Below are positions 34,259 to 44,461 of a stretch of 64,000 bases of DNA, piece after piece. This DNA comes from Sedimentisphaerales bacterium (lineage in GTDB: Bacteria > Planctomycetota > Phycisphaerae > Sedimentisphaerales > Anaerobacaceae). The notes below the pieces were generated by a model. That model was not told the DNA's origin. It saw only the letters and a program-made list of their open reading frames with translations, and did not search any database. The stretch is from the NCBI GenBank assembly GCA_016931715.1, contig JAFGEF010000089.1, forward strand, positions 1-64,000. Direction: 5' to 3'. Each line of letters begins with the position of its first letter. Position 1 is the stretch's first letter. Position numbers and translations under genes: made by a program.

Positions 34259-36805
34259 TTAATTCGTTTCTCTTCGGCCTGTCGCTTCAAGTCTTTGCTT
34301 CAGCGAAGTTATATTTTCTTCAGAACCTTTGAAAATATTTTTAGGGAACGTGTAATATTTGAGTATGTTATTCAGAATATCTTTTTCAATATAAGAATTG
34401 AGCCACATTCCCGCTATATACTGCAATCTCAGGTTCTTGTCCCAATTTATCTGCGCACCTTTACTCCATTCCTTCAACTCACTTGCCTGTCCGGCGTAAC
34501 TGGCGAGCAATTCCGCAGCCGAATTAAATCCAACCTGCTGCAACGATGCATTAACTGCTGCATGAGAAGCATCATTAAGTTTTGCTTGTAATTCATCGAT
34601 ATTAATTTCAGTGCCGCCAACCTGGCCGAAAAGAACAGCATCATAACCCTGACCATAATCGTCATTGCTCCAGATTATACCTTCAGGAAAAACTTCGAAG
34701 AATGTTGTAATAAGGCTTTTTGTTGTTTCCTCGCTGCTTTCATAAAAAGGCATCCAAAGCGCCATCACTCCACCCGGATTAAGATGTTCTCTGCACATTT
34801 TATAATACTCTATCGTATTCAGAGCAGCACATCCCTTTACCCACGGGTCAATCGGATCAGAAGTAATAACATCGAATTTTTCCTTTGTCGTATGAATGTA
34901 ATGCCTGCCGTCATCTATTACAACTTGAGTACGAGGATCGGTCACTACACTAAAGTTTTCTGTACTAAACCGAGGCGCAACTTCTTTTGGAACAAGCGGC
35001 TCAATATCGACAATTACTATTTTTTCCACCTCTGGATGCGGGACAAAAGAACCCGCTGTAACTCCTGCTCCGCAGGCGACTACAAGAACATTTTTCGGAT
35101 TTTTATTAAGCAGCGCAGAGATATGACCCAGCATTCTCTGTAATTTCATATCCAGCGGATCATTCGATGCCTGTACTTTGCCTGCCCCGTGAAAACTCTG
35201 CCTGCCGGCAGGTGTTCTTGAAACAGCAATAGATACGTTCTTGCCTTCTCCGGCATAAATGCAATAAGTATCACTGGTCGAGCCTGTTTTGGGCATTTCA
35301 TCAATCGTCGTAATACCAGGCACCAATGTATTGCCCATCGTCGCCATAAAGCGTCCATATGCGATTGCACCCCATGGAATAGCGGATACAGTCCAAATCA
35401 GCATAACAATTATCGCCACCGATGCTGTAAGTGACACTACTCCAATGAAACGAGAATATGCCTTTTTTGGTTTTCCCGTAAACCATTCTCTTTCGCCAAA
35501 AGGCCAAAGAACCGGCAACAGCATTATAAAAGCTGAAATTGCCGAAAGCGCCATAATTATTCTCTGAGACTGCTGAGTGCCAAGATTTGGTACGACAACC
35601 ATACTGAAAACCAGTGAACCGAAAATGGCGCCGACTGTGTTAGATGCATAAACACCTCCAACTATACGTCCTGAATCCTGCCCTGTCGAGACAACAGAAG
35701 CCAGAGCAAGCGGGAAACTCGCGCCCCACAGGCACGCCGCTGGTAATAATGTCCAGATACATCGCAATATATCAAGCTGGAAAGTGTACCAAGGACTTGA
35801 GGAAATAGACGGATCAATCGGCCAGTATGGCAGAGATTTACTAATTATGAACGCTGACCAGCCAACCGCTGCACACAAAAGAAGCTGGCATACACCCAAA
35901 GCCAGACGAGGTCTTTTCATGCTGCCTGATATTAAAGCGCCTATGCTGCTTCCGATTCCAAGACCGACAAGAAAAACCGCCAGAATTATGGAAAATGAAT
36001 AAACTGTTGCACCAAGCATAAGCGAGAGAAGCCTTGTCCAGACTACTTCAGCGCCGAGAGCTGTAAAGCCTGATATCGCAATTACAAAATAAACAGTCCA
36101 AGAACCCGGAACATGTATAAAAGCTCTATCCCCAATATCCCGTAGAGGTATTTTATATTCTGCGGCATCTGCAAGAATAAGACCGGCAACAGCTACAAGA
36201 ATATTAAAACCAAGAGCAGTATATGTTGCTATATACATATCATGCACACGCAGCAGGTAAAAACCAGCCAGCAGACATCCAAAAACCGCACCAATAATGT
36301 TACCGGCATAAAAAGTACCCAGCCATGAAATGCCTTTGGGTGTGCTTTCGACCCATCTTGCAATAGCAGGTAATGTCGCACCCATTAAAAATGTAGGGGG
36401 AAGTAAACACATTGCGCAAACCGCACCTCGCATAAAGACTCCCATAAAGCCAGGTCCGGCGTGACTGATGTAAAATTTATCTACATTATGAACAGCAAAT
36501 AATACCGCTATACCGCAAATGCCAATCAATAATTCAATAATCGCATAAGCCCGAAGCGGATTTCGTCTTGCAGATACAATCCTCGGGAACGTAAGGCTTC
36601 CAAGGCACATTCCCCCCATATAAATCCCAAGCAAAACTCCCAGCGAAACAGCAGAAGAACCTATAACAAGCTGTAGTAACTGGAACCAGACCACTTCGTA
36701 AATTAAGGCCGCGCAACCACTTCCGAAAAATAACAGGAGGATAGCCGGAAGAAATTTATTTGAGGTCGGTGTGTTTTCCTGCTGTTCTAAACTAAGTTCA
36801 TTCAT
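34259..36805 (-). CDS. Fused MFS-like membrane/spermidine synthase-like protein
   Basis: I start at the ATG at 36805 (848 residues), just before the acidic, Gln-rich MNELSLEQQE end. A longer frame adds 19 residues. The N-terminal half has many membrane spans and opens with GSGCAALIYEVVWFQLLQL, the signature of MFS/spermidine synthase fusions. The C-terminal half (about 550-780) is a methyltransferase-like Rossmann fold: VLVVACGAGVTAGSF, IVIVDIEPLV, VVIDDGRHYI, SDPIDPW. Family members have no assigned role in most bacteria. Aminopropyl transfer on a membrane-delivered substrate is possible, and true spermidine synthesis is unlikely without a decarboxylated-SAM pathway in view. Confidence 0.85.
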   Translation of the reverse strand: MNELSLEQQENTPTSNKFLPAILLLFFGSGCAALIYEVVWFQLLQLVIGSSAVSLGVLLGIYMGGMCLGSLTFPRIVSARRNPLRAYAIIELLIGICGIAVLFAVHNVDKFYISHAGPGFMGVFMRGAVCAMCLLPPTFLMGATLPAIARWVESTPKGISWLGTFYAGNIIGAVFGCLLAGFYLLRVHDMYIATYTALGFNILVAVAGLILADAAEYKIPLRDIGDRAFIHVPGSWTVYFVIAISGFTALGAEVVWTRLLSLMLGATVYSFSIILAVFLVGLGIGSSIGALISGSMKRPRLALGVCQLLLCAAVGWSAFIISKSLPYWPIDPSISSSPWYTFQLDILRCIWTLLPAACLWGASFPLALASVVSTGQDSGRIVGGVYASNTVGAIFGSLVFSMVVVPNLGTQQSQRIIMALSAISAFIMLLPVLWPFGEREWFTGKPKKAYSRFIGVVSLTASVAIIVMLIWTVSAIPWGAIAYGRFMATMGNTLVPGITTIDEMPKTGSTSDTYCIYAGEGKNVSIAVSRTPAGRQSFHGAGKVQASNDPLDMKLQRMLGHISALLNKNPKNVLVVACGAGVTAGSFVPHPEVEKIVIVDIEPLVPKEVAPRFSTENFSVVTDPRTQVVIDDGRHYIHTTKEKFDVITSDPIDPWVKGCAALNTIEYYKMCREHLNPGGVMALWMPFYESSEETTKSLITTFFEVFPEGIIWSNDDYGQGYDAVLFGQVGGTEINIDELQAKLNDASHAAVNASLQQVGFNSAAELLASYAGQASELKEWSKGAQINWDKNLRLQYIAGMWLNSYIEKDILNNILKYYTFPKNIFKGSEENITSLKQRLEATGRRETN

Positions 36806-37049
36806 AACTTCTCTTTCAAATTCGAGTAAAAAAATAAGACTTCTTCTTCTGTTGCTTGCCACAGATGCAAAACAGAAACTTTAATAATAAACAATAAGAC
36901 GATATGTCAACTGTCTGTATTGCATAATTTTTGTAAAGAAACATTATATATCAAAAAACCTGAAAAAAAAAATATTTTTCATAAACTTAAACTATTTAAA
37001 ATGTTAAAATGGGTGTTTTGTTTCAAATGTCGCGAATTTAACATAAAAA

Positions 37050-39302
37050 TCAATTCGTCTGATTTAGAGCAGCATCGAAAATACGCGATTGACCTGAAGA
37101 ACATTTGATATCCACAACTTTTTGCTGATATCTGATTTTACATTCCTGCCCGTTATTACTTCGCAAAACAGCATTTTTTAGTTTACCATCTTCCCATTGA
37201 ATATCGACCTCGAAGCCGCCGCGTGCACATAAACCCTTTACCGAACCGGACTTCCATTCTTCAGGTAACGCAGGAAGCAATTGAATTTCACCTGCATGAC
37301 TCTGGATGAGCATTTCACAAACAGCGGCGGTTATCCCAAAGTTTCCATCCATCTGCATCGGAGGATGATTTCCAAGCAAATTAGGAAGAATATTATACTT
37401 CAATAATCCCTGTACCATATTATATGCTTTTTCCGCATTTTCCAGTCTTGCCCATAAAGCGCATCGCCAGGGCCAAGTCCAGCTCCTTCTGCTATCTCCG
37501 GTTTCACCACGGGCAGCGAGTGAAACTTCCGCCGCCTTAGCAAGTTCAGGTGTTCGTGGTAAGCTTATCTGTTTTCCTGGATAAACGCCAAATAAATGAG
37601 ATGTATGACGGTGCTGGTCCTTCGGGTCATCAATATCATCCATCCATTCCTGAAGCTGGCCCCACTTGCCTACCTTCGGACCGACTAATTTTTCACGCAT
37701 GGAAATGACTTTTTCGCGGTATTCTTTATCAATTCCCAGAATATCAGACGCCTTGATATAATTGGAGAATAAATCCCAGACCATCATCTGGTCATATGTC
37801 ACACCATCTACATTTTTCGGACCATGTTCGGGTGACCAGCCGTTCGGAACTGCCAACCTGCCGTCATCGAGAATTTTCAAATGATCTTCCCAAAATTCAC
37901 AGGTTTCCTTCATCATCGGATAAGCAGTCTTGATAAGAAATTCCTTATCTAAGGTAAATGCATAATGTTCCCAAAAGTGCTGGGCGTACCAGGCGCTGCC
38001 GCCCATGTTCCAGACATAGCTCATATTACCGAAAGGATTGGATTCTGTGCGAACAGTCCAGCCTCGCATGGATTCTCCTTCGGAAGGAGGGAATTGTGCG
38101 GCAGAGGCTTTCTTATACGGTTCACGCAAAGCCGTGACCATTTCAAAAAGACGCAAATGACATTCACTCAGGTTTGCAGGCTCGGCAGGCCAGTAATTCA
38201 TTTCTACATTAATATTCGTATGATAGTCTGAATTCCATGGCGGATCATTCCTGTCATTCCAAAGTCCCTGCAAATTCGCAGGAAGCGAATCACGAGAGCA
38301 GGACATCAATAAATATCTACCATATTGAAATAATAGAGCTTCAAGTTCAGGATCATTGCTGTTATTTTTATAAGCTTCCAGGCGTTTATCTGTTGTTAAT
38401 TTTGACAGTTCAGACGATGTCTTACCAAGATTAAGCTCCACTCTGTTAAAAAGAGAAAGATAATCTTTTATATGTGTATCTTTCAATTCCAGATAAGATT
38501 TTGAAGATGCGGAATCCATCTGGGCAGTCAATTTCTCATGAGGATGCTCGCTCTGAAACTTTTTTTGGTAATCCATTATATAGCTTGTACCTGTACCGAG
38601 CAGAATTGTCACAGTATCGCACTGACTGAAAGTGATATTGTTATCCTGTATTCCTACCTGACCTCCTTCATTTAATACAATGACCTGACTTTCATAATAC
38701 ATTGTTTTATCGCTTTGGTCATTTTGACTGCTCTGACCTCCCCGCCGCCCTCGCTGAGTCATCTGTGTTGTCAATGTGCCCGGAGATGTCATTTTATTTC
38801 CAGAAACAGCAGTTGCAGCATTATGCATGTCTTCCAGCCCGACGCTGCCTGTGCATGACGCAGGCTTATCAGCGCTCATGTGCATGACAATTACCTGATC
38901 CGGGTGACTTGCAAAATATTCACGACTATAAGAAACGCTATCTTTTTTATAACTGAGTCTTGATATTCCCCTGCCCAAGTCAAGCTCTCGTTTATAATCA
39001 GTTACATCGCTGAAATTATGACCAGCCAGATTTATATAAAGATTGCCGAAAGCCTGATAAGCGCCCATTACATCTTCATTGCCTGTCCAGAGACTTATCT
39101 CGTTAAACTGAATCCTGTCTCGCGGCAGACTTCCAAAGAGCATCGCGCCCATGCGGCCGTTACCGATAGGCAAAGCCTGTGACTGCCAGTCTTCAGCAGG
39201 TTTATCATAGACAAGGACAAGTTCAGCTTCGCAAATTGACAAATTGTAAATAAACAGCCGGATAAATAGAGAAAATAATAACAAAGCTTTGAATAGACGC
39301 AT
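37050..39302 (-). CDS. Exported GH95 alpha-L-fucosidase/galactosidase
   Basis: I start at the second ATG, 39302 (750 residues), because the AGAGG ribosome site fits it and not the first. A signal peptide ends SICEA. Family 95 motifs follow: AEDWQSQALPIGNGRMGAML and FNEISLWTG near the N-terminus, LQGLWNDRNDPPWNSDYHTN, NINVEMNYWPAEPA (near 365), NGWSPEHGP (near 490) and MQMDGNFGITAAVCEML (near 651). The catalytic Asn, Glu and Asp positions are thus preserved. It removes 1,2-linked alpha-L-fucose, or L-galactose, from glycan ends. A hydrophilic insert, QRGRRGGQSSQNDQSDK (about 182-205), lies in the N-terminal beta domain, matching the Gly/Arg inserts elsewhere in the window. Confidence 0.9.
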   Translation of the reverse strand: MRLFKALLLFSLFIRLFIYNLSICEAELVLVYDKPAEDWQSQALPIGNGRMGAMLFGSLPRDRIQFNEISLWTGNEDVMGAYQAFGNLYINLAGHNFSDVTDYKRELDLGRGISRLSYKKDSVSYSREYFASHPDQVIVMHMSADKPASCTGSVGLEDMHNAATAVSGNKMTSPGTLTTQMTQRGRRGGQSSQNDQSDKTMYYESQVIVLNEGGQVGIQDNNITFSQCDTVTILLGTGTSYIMDYQKKFQSEHPHEKLTAQMDSASSKSYLELKDTHIKDYLSLFNRVELNLGKTSSELSKLTTDKRLEAYKNNSNDPELEALLFQYGRYLLMSCSRDSLPANLQGLWNDRNDPPWNSDYHTNINVEMNYWPAEPANLSECHLRLFEMVTALREPYKKASAAQFPPSEGESMRGWTVRTESNPFGNMSYVWNMGGSAWYAQHFWEHYAFTLDKEFLIKTAYPMMKETCEFWEDHLKILDDGRLAVPNGWSPEHGPKNVDGVTYDQMMVWDLFSNYIKASDILGIDKEYREKVISMREKLVGPKVGKWGQLQEWMDDIDDPKDQHRHTSHLFGVYPGKQISLPRTPELAKAAEVSLAARGETGDSRRSWTWPWRCALWARLENAEKAYNMVQGLLKYNILPNLLGNHPPMQMDGNFGITAAVCEMLIQSHAGEIQLLPALPEEWKSGSVKGLCARGGFEVDIQWEDGKLKNAVLRSNNGQECKIRYQQKVVDIKCSSGQSRIFDAALNQTN

Positions 39303-39420
39303 AATACTCATACCTCTGAAAGTCTTTATCTTTTATTTACATAACCTATGCAACATAAAAAAAATTTTCAAAAAGACTTTATATATCAATATTCAGTTTT
39401 CATTTCTCTTTAACTGTTTC

Positions 39421-40731
39421 CTAATGATGAACTTTATTGGTTTGTTTTACAGGTTTTCTGCGCCACCATGAAGCGAGAACCGAGCCTGAAATATTCATCC
39501 AGGGCCCAAAGATAGCCGGTATCAATGCTGTTTTTGCATTATTAAGTACATTCATAGCCAAACCCGAAGCCATACCCCCATTTTGCAGGCCGACTTCAAT
39601 TGCAACCGTACGACAGTCAGTTTCACTCAAGCGTGCAGCCCGAGCGCCCCAGTAACCCAGGATATAACCAATAGTGTTATGCAGAATAGCTGCTAATATC
39701 AGCCATCCAACAATATGCTTTAAATCTTCTGCTGAACGAGCCGTAATAATAGCGATAATAAAGCAAATTCCAACCATAGAAACTATAGGCAAAACATTGT
39801 TCATCCAGTTCTCAGGTCCTTTTAACCAAACACTGACTAAAAGTTTGGCAAAAGCCACTATACCAATAAGCATTAATCCCACAATCAAACCATCTTTAGC
39901 CAAAGAAGCTCCGCTAATTACGAAAAGCACATTGTTGTCCCATCTTATCAGAAGTATTGCTAATGAAACACAAACCATACCAATAAGGATTAAAATTCTA
40001 CTGCTACGAAACTCCTTGTGTTTGCTGTAAAGAATCCTGTTCGCAACAAGGCCGGCTACTATTGGGAAAATAATCATATTAATTATCGAAAACATCATTG
40101 AAAGGAAATTAACTTTAATCATTTTACCAGCTAATGATTTCATTAAAAAAGGCGTCATAACAGGAGACATCAGTGTCGAGCAGGATGTCATTGTCACCGA
40201 CAAAGCTACATTCCCGCCGGCAAGATAAGTCATAAGGTTTGAAGCTACCCCACCCGGACAGGAGCCAATTAAAACAAGACCTGCAGCGACTTCATCCTCA
40301 AATCCAAATCCTTTCGCTAAAGCATAACCGACAAGAGGCATAACTGTAAATTGCAGTGCCATCCCAATAAAAACAGGCCAGGGCATTTTAAGCACTCTGC
40401 CAAAGTCTGTAAGGCACAAAGTCGTTCCCATTCCGAACATAATAATCTGGATTAACGGAGTAATAAGCACACCAAGGTCGAATCCGTTCCAGGTCATAAA
40501 CGCTACAGGGTAAACCATCGAGACCGCTACAAACGCAAAAACCCATACCGTAAAAGCAAAGCTCTTCAATTTTGAGTGACTCATAAAATATAGAGCCAGC
40601 GAAGTGAACATTGTGATGAGTACGGGGCCGATATAAGTCCGGCGACCGGCGGCTGACATTACGATAACTACCGCCAGAGAAATCACGAAAACATACTTAA
40701 ACAAGCTTAAAATTATTCTGTGATTTTTCAT
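39421..40731 (-). CDS. BASS-family sodium-coupled transporter
   Basis: A 436-residue integral membrane protein of the bile acid:sodium symporter family. Conserved segments are GMGTTLCLTDFGRVLKMP, LVLIGSCPGGVASNLMTYLA with the crossover glycine motif (near 165), and CRTVAIEVGLQNGGMASGLA (near 390). It carries about ten membrane spans, plus two or three extra ones at the N-terminus, so it is longer than the usual 310-330 residues. Planctomycete members are probably importers of organic anions such as keto or sugar acids. It sits between GH95 and the RraA-like gene and may import breakdown products. Confidence 0.88.
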   Translation of the reverse strand: MKNHRIILSLFKYVFVISLAVVIVMSAAGRRTYIGPVLITMFTSLALYFMSHSKLKSFAFTVWVFAFVAVSMVYPVAFMTWNGFDLGVLITPLIQIIMFGMGTTLCLTDFGRVLKMPWPVFIGMALQFTVMPLVGYALAKGFGFEDEVAAGLVLIGSCPGGVASNLMTYLAGGNVALSVTMTSCSTLMSPVMTPFLMKSLAGKMIKVNFLSMMFSIINMIIFPIVAGLVANRILYSKHKEFRSSRILILIGMVCVSLAILLIRWDNNVLFVISGASLAKDGLIVGLMLIGIVAFAKLLVSVWLKGPENWMNNVLPIVSMVGICFIIAIITARSAEDLKHIVGWLILAAILHNTIGYILGYWGARAARLSETDCRTVAIEVGLQNGGMASGLAMNVLNNAKTALIPAIFGPWMNISGSVLASWWRRKPVKQTNKVHH

Positions 40732-40799
40732 AGTTCTTCCATAGTATATAACGTGTGAGCTACTCCATCAATCCTGTTGGTAAATCATACAAAAGATAC

Positions 40800-41873
40800 T
40801 TAGTTGCCGCCTCTTAGAGCGCCGCCGCCCATTATGCCTCCAGGCATACCGCCACCGCTGCTGCCGCCAGCCATACCTTCGACTATTTCTTTCGGTATGC
40901 CCTGCTCTTTACTTATCTTATCAGCATTTTCTTTAAGCCAGTTCCCAAAATCTGCATTGATTTCCTGAGTCCATGCTCCGTCAATTTGACCCGGGGTGTA
41001 TTTTCCCTCTTTTAATCTCTGATGACCGAACATATCACGAACTCGTGTTCTCTCTGATGAAGTAACAACCTGCTCGACCATGTGAGCCGGTATAAATACG
41101 ATACCTTCCCTTTTGGCTAATACGATATCACCCGGACATGCTACGGCGTCACCAATACGGATTGGGACATTAATACCCATCAGCATAACACGCTGAAGAT
41201 AGCTTGGATGGGCACCCTTGTACCAGGCATTAAAACCTTCTATTTCCTCCAAACCTTCCAGATCCCTGACACTGGCATTGAAAATGACTCCATTGCCCGA
41301 TTTGGCAAAAATTGAATTCCCAAGATTATCACCGATAAGTGTTCCGTCAACAATCTTGCCAAAACCATCGGCTACATATACATCACCCTTTTGGAGCATA
41401 TCAATAGGCCATGAATTCTCATCTCCTATTCTTCCTTCTTTTTGCCCCTGAAGTTTAATTGCGGCATCATAGTCGGGATGAGAAGGCATATATTGCGCAG
41501 TTAAAACCCTTCCGCAAATAACCTCATCAGGATACATCACTGTCCAGCCAATGCCGGTCGTATAAGAATTTGGATAGCCGCTGTTTGTAGCTGACCAGGC
41601 TTCAGTAATAGAGACATGTTTCAATCTTTCGATAAGTTCATTTGAAACGTTGGGCCTTCCGTCTGCCAGACGCTCGCCAGTCCATCGCGGCGTGCAGTTT
41701 TGAACAATATCCTTACTTGCGATTATGACAGGTCTAAGATTTTCCGCAGGGACACCGCCGCCTCTCATACCTCGACCGCCAAACCCGCCAAACCCGCCCT
41801 GAGCATCAACATAAGATAATACCCATAAAACAACCAGTAAAACTAAAGAATAAAGGATTTTTTTGCGGTTCAT
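40800..41873 (-). CDS. Exported RraA-like protein with Gly-rich ends
   Basis: A 357-residue protein with ribosome site AAGGAG. The signal peptide (to SYVDAQ) is followed at once by GGFGGFGGRGMRGGG. The RraA fold (about 60-290) shows LADGRPNVSNELIERLKHVS, KGDVYVADGFGK, and GVIFNASVRDLEGLEEI with the family SVRD metal-site motif (near 200). This group includes HMG/CHA pyruvate aldolases as well as RNase E regulators. A pyruvate aldolase role would suit sugar-acid breakdown. The C-terminus ends with a second Gly-rich run, GGSSGGGMPGGIMGGG. Export of this normally cytosolic fold, with low-complexity flanks, is unusual. It is probably co-transcribed with the transporter and GH95 genes downstream. 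Confidence 0.87.
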   Translation of the reverse strand: MNRKKILYSLVLLVVLWVLSYVDAQGGFGGFGGRGMRGGGVPAENLRPVIIASKDIVQNCTPRWTGERLADGRPNVSNELIERLKHVSITEAWSATNSGYPNSYTTGIGWTVMYPDEVICGRVLTAQYMPSHPDYDAAIKLQGQKEGRIGDENSWPIDMLQKGDVYVADGFGKIVDGTLIGDNLGNSIFAKSGNGVIFNASVRDLEGLEEIEGFNAWYKGAHPSYLQRVMLMGINVPIRIGDAVACPGDIVLAKREGIVFIPAHMVEQVVTSSERTRVRDMFGHQRLKEGKYTPGQIDGAWTQEINADFGNWLKENADKISKEQGIPKEIVEGMAGGSSGGGMPGGIMGGGALRGGN

Positions 41874-42041
41874 AACATGCTCCTTTCTTTAATAGAGATT
41901 GATACTATATTTACAAAGTAAACCGTATTTGGGCTTTTCTGTCAAGCACGAACATTAATGAACATTATATGATTTTTAACATATCTTTTTTACTTCTGCG
42001 GTGATAGAATTATTTCAATATTATAAACTGGAGTATGTAAT

Positions 42042-42953
42042 ATGAACAGAACTTTAATTATCACAATAATACTTCTGACGATTAGTTCAATTACAGGTAA
42101 TCGGAGAAGTAACTGCTTCGCAGGTGCGGGAAAAATGGATAATGCAATTACAATGAGAATCTGGCCGGAAAAAGCTTTGGGTGAAAATGCAGGCGTTGAA
42201 ACAGAACGCAACGAGCCATCCAGAGGTGACGGCGTAATTCGCGTCTCGAATATAACAGACCCGACAATCATTGTATTCAAAGCCAAACAAGCTCAGGAAA
42301 AAACACCGTCAGTTATAATATGCCCGGGCGGAGGCTATAATTATTTGTCCTTTAATAAGGAAGGCACTGTAATTGCGGACTGGCTGAATTCACTCGGCAT
42401 CACGGCTGTCGTCTTAAAATACCGCGCTCCAAATCAAAGAGAAAACGCATTCAAGGACATTCAGCGAGCATTAAGAGTCGTTCGTCATAATACAGAAGAA
42501 TTCGGAATCGACCCGAACCAAATCGGAGTAATGGGATTTTCCGCCGGAGCGCATCTTTCCGCAAGACTAAGCGGGGATTTCAAGAACAAGAGCTACGAGC
42601 AAGTGGACGAAAAAGACGCTTTAAGCTGCAGACCTGATTTCACTATCCTTTTATACCCTGCCTATCTCGTCGATAGACAAAACAGCTTGCAGCCGGATAT
42701 TAAGATTAGCCCCGAAAATCCGCGAACGTTTATCATTCAGACACAGGATGACAGCATCGGCGTTGAGAACAGTATTTATTACTATGCCGCTCTGAAAAAA
42801 GCAGGCGTACAATCCGAATTGCATCTTTTCCCTACGGGTGGTCACGGCTATGGAATGAATCCCGGCGAAAACCACGCTGTTTCACAATGGCCCAAACTAT
42901 GTGAGCAATGGCTTCGCCAAACAGGAATAATAGAAAAAAAGACTGCTCCCTGA
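42042..42953 (+). CDS. Exported alpha/beta-hydrolase, carbohydrate-esterase-like
   Basis: A 303-residue protein with a signal-like start (MNRTLIITIILLTISS) and GGAG upstream. The alpha/beta-hydrolase fold has the oxyanion segment ICPGGGYNYLSF, the nucleophile elbow GFSAGAHLS (Ser near 168), a catalytic Asp in IQTQDDSIG and the His in GGHGYGM (near 268). It belongs to the polysaccharide deacetylase-type esterases related to acetyl-xylan esterases. It probably removes acetyl groups from pectin or hemicellulose. It is transcribed opposite to the GH95/RraA genes but fits the same locus. Confidence 0.88.
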   Translation: MNRTLIITIILLTISSITGNRRSNCFAGAGKMDNAITMRIWPEKALGENAGVETERNEPSRGDGVIRVSNITDPTIIVFKAKQAQEKTPSVIICPGGGYNYLSFNKEGTVIADWLNSLGITAVVLKYRAPNQRENAFKDIQRALRVVRHNTEEFGIDPNQIGVMGFSAGAHLSARLSGDFKNKSYEQVDEKDALSCRPDFTILLYPAYLVDRQNSLQPDIKISPENPRTFIIQTQDDSIGVENSIYYYAALKKAGVQSELHLFPTGGHGYGMNPGENHAVSQWPKLCEQWLRQTGIIEKKTAP

Positions 42954-42958
42954 AATTG

Positions 42959-43066
42959 CTAAAAACCTCTTATCTCAAAATTGCAATCTTTCATAATCAA
43001 AACAGCCAGTAAGACGGCGATAATTGCTATTACTACAAGAAGTTCGATGAGAGTGAAACCTTTTAG
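42959..43066 (-). pseudogene. Prepilin N-terminal fragment (decayed)
   Basis: The minus strand reads LKGFTLIELLVVIAIIAVLL, then AVLIMKDCNFEIRGF and a stop. That is a textbook prepilin cleavage and membrane helix with no globular domain. A TAA stop lies directly upstream in frame and no start codon precedes it. The remainder of the gene is gone. It sits 5 bp past the esterase stop. Confidence 0.75.
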
Positions 43067-43247
43067 TTAAACCAGGTTTTGCCTTCTCTACTTACGGTAA
43101 TGACCATTCAAAATATACTTTTTAAACAAATACCAAAATCCAAAGCCTGATCCCTTTTTCCTGCTATCTTGGTATAAAAATGTATATGACATAAGATTAC
43201 CGTTACAATATAATAAAGTAATGAGATTTAAAGACAGGGGTTTCAAT

Positions 43248-44402
43248 ATGACAAAAGAATCTGATGACAAAAGAAAACGGCTGTTAAAGTTATTCTTTAG
43301 CTTAGTGCTCATATTGTTTTTTGTATTGATATTCATGCTCCTGTCAAATGTGATAATAAATTTTCATTCAAATAGAGAAAGCAATAAAGAAATCAAAACG
43401 GCTATTGCCAGACAGTTACATGAATCCGTATATGATCTAAATCTAAGTACTAAAGATTACCAAAGGATTGAAACGCTAAATCTCTCTGGCTACAGAATAA
43501 CAAATATTAAATTGGTTGAAAAATGTAAGAATTTGAAAAACATTTCACTTTCCTATACAAGAAGTCCCAATTTAAAGTCGCTGGCAAAACTTTCAAAGCT
43601 TAAAACACTCAAAATTTGTTTCATACAAACACCAGATAGACCCGAATCGAAATTAATGACAAAATTGCGTGAATTTCTAAAATTGCCGGAACAAGAGCGT
43701 TTAGAAAAGGCAATAAGTTTACGTCCTATCAAGAAGCTCACTAATTTAGAGAAGCTTGTTATAAGAGCTACGAAAATTGATAATATCAAAGTAATTAGTA
43801 TATTTAAAAATCTAAAAGAGCTTGAAATCTCGGGTATGAATAATGATATATCCTTAACACCACTTTCTGAATTGACAAGTTTAGAGATTCTTAAAATTGG
43901 GGGAAAGCACATTAATGATTTATACCCACTTAAAAAACTCGTAAATCTTAAATCTCTTTATGTTGCTTCAGTACCAATTAATAACGCAAATTTTTTTACA
44001 GATTTTACTCACTTAACTTCTCTTTCTCTGTATGATCTTAATATTAAAGATATTAGTCCGTTAATGAAACTCCCAAACTTAAGATCGCTATCCTTTCGAA
44101 ATCTTCCCATAAGAGACCTGACTTTATTAACTCAGTGTGAAAATCTTGAATCTCTTACTCTTCAATCTATGCAAATAAGTGATATAAGCCCTCTTGTTAA
44201 ACTGCAAAATCTTAGCACACTTGTTCTCGTGGATTTGAATGTAAATGATATTATGCCGTTGACTAATTTAAAAAACTTAAAACATTTCAACTTTTGGCAG
44301 GAATCTATGAATGAGGAGCAGATAGCAGAAGTTAAGAAGGCATTACCATACTTGAAGATTGAACTCCAACCTTTAATTGGGGAAATGGATTCGGTATTCT
44401 AA
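43248..44402 (+). CDS. Membrane-anchored leucine-rich-repeat protein
   Basis: I start at the ATG at 43248, which has AGGGG at a good distance, giving 384 residues. A basic start (ESDDKRKRLLK) leads to one membrane span (LFFSLVLILFFVLIFMLL, about 15-35). The remainder, from about 75 to the end, is about twelve leucine-rich repeats of 21-23 residues (LTNLEKLVIRATKIDN, LTSLEILKIGGKHIND, LKNLKHFNFWQ), the internalin-like type. The topology places the repeats outside the cytoplasm. Ligand is unknown. The sequence is strongly AT-rich. Confidence 0.85.
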   Translation: MTKESDDKRKRLLKLFFSLVLILFFVLIFMLLSNVIINFHSNRESNKEIKTAIARQLHESVYDLNLSTKDYQRIETLNLSGYRITNIKLVEKCKNLKNISLSYTRSPNLKSLAKLSKLKTLKICFIQTPDRPESKLMTKLREFLKLPEQERLEKAISLRPIKKLTNLEKLVIRATKIDNIKVISIFKNLKELEISGMNNDISLTPLSELTSLEILKIGGKHINDLYPLKKLVNLKSLYVASVPINNANFFTDFTHLTSLSLYDLNIKDISPLMKLPNLRSLSFRNLPIRDLTLLTQCENLESLTLQSMQISDISPLVKLQNLSTLVLVDLNVNDIMPLTNLKNLKHFNFWQESMNEEQIAEVKKALPYLKIELQPLIGEMDSVF

Positions 44403-44461
44403 TATGAAATTACTGTTCTTTATGGTTTTAAGATAATTTCTATAACGAAACACGATTGAAT

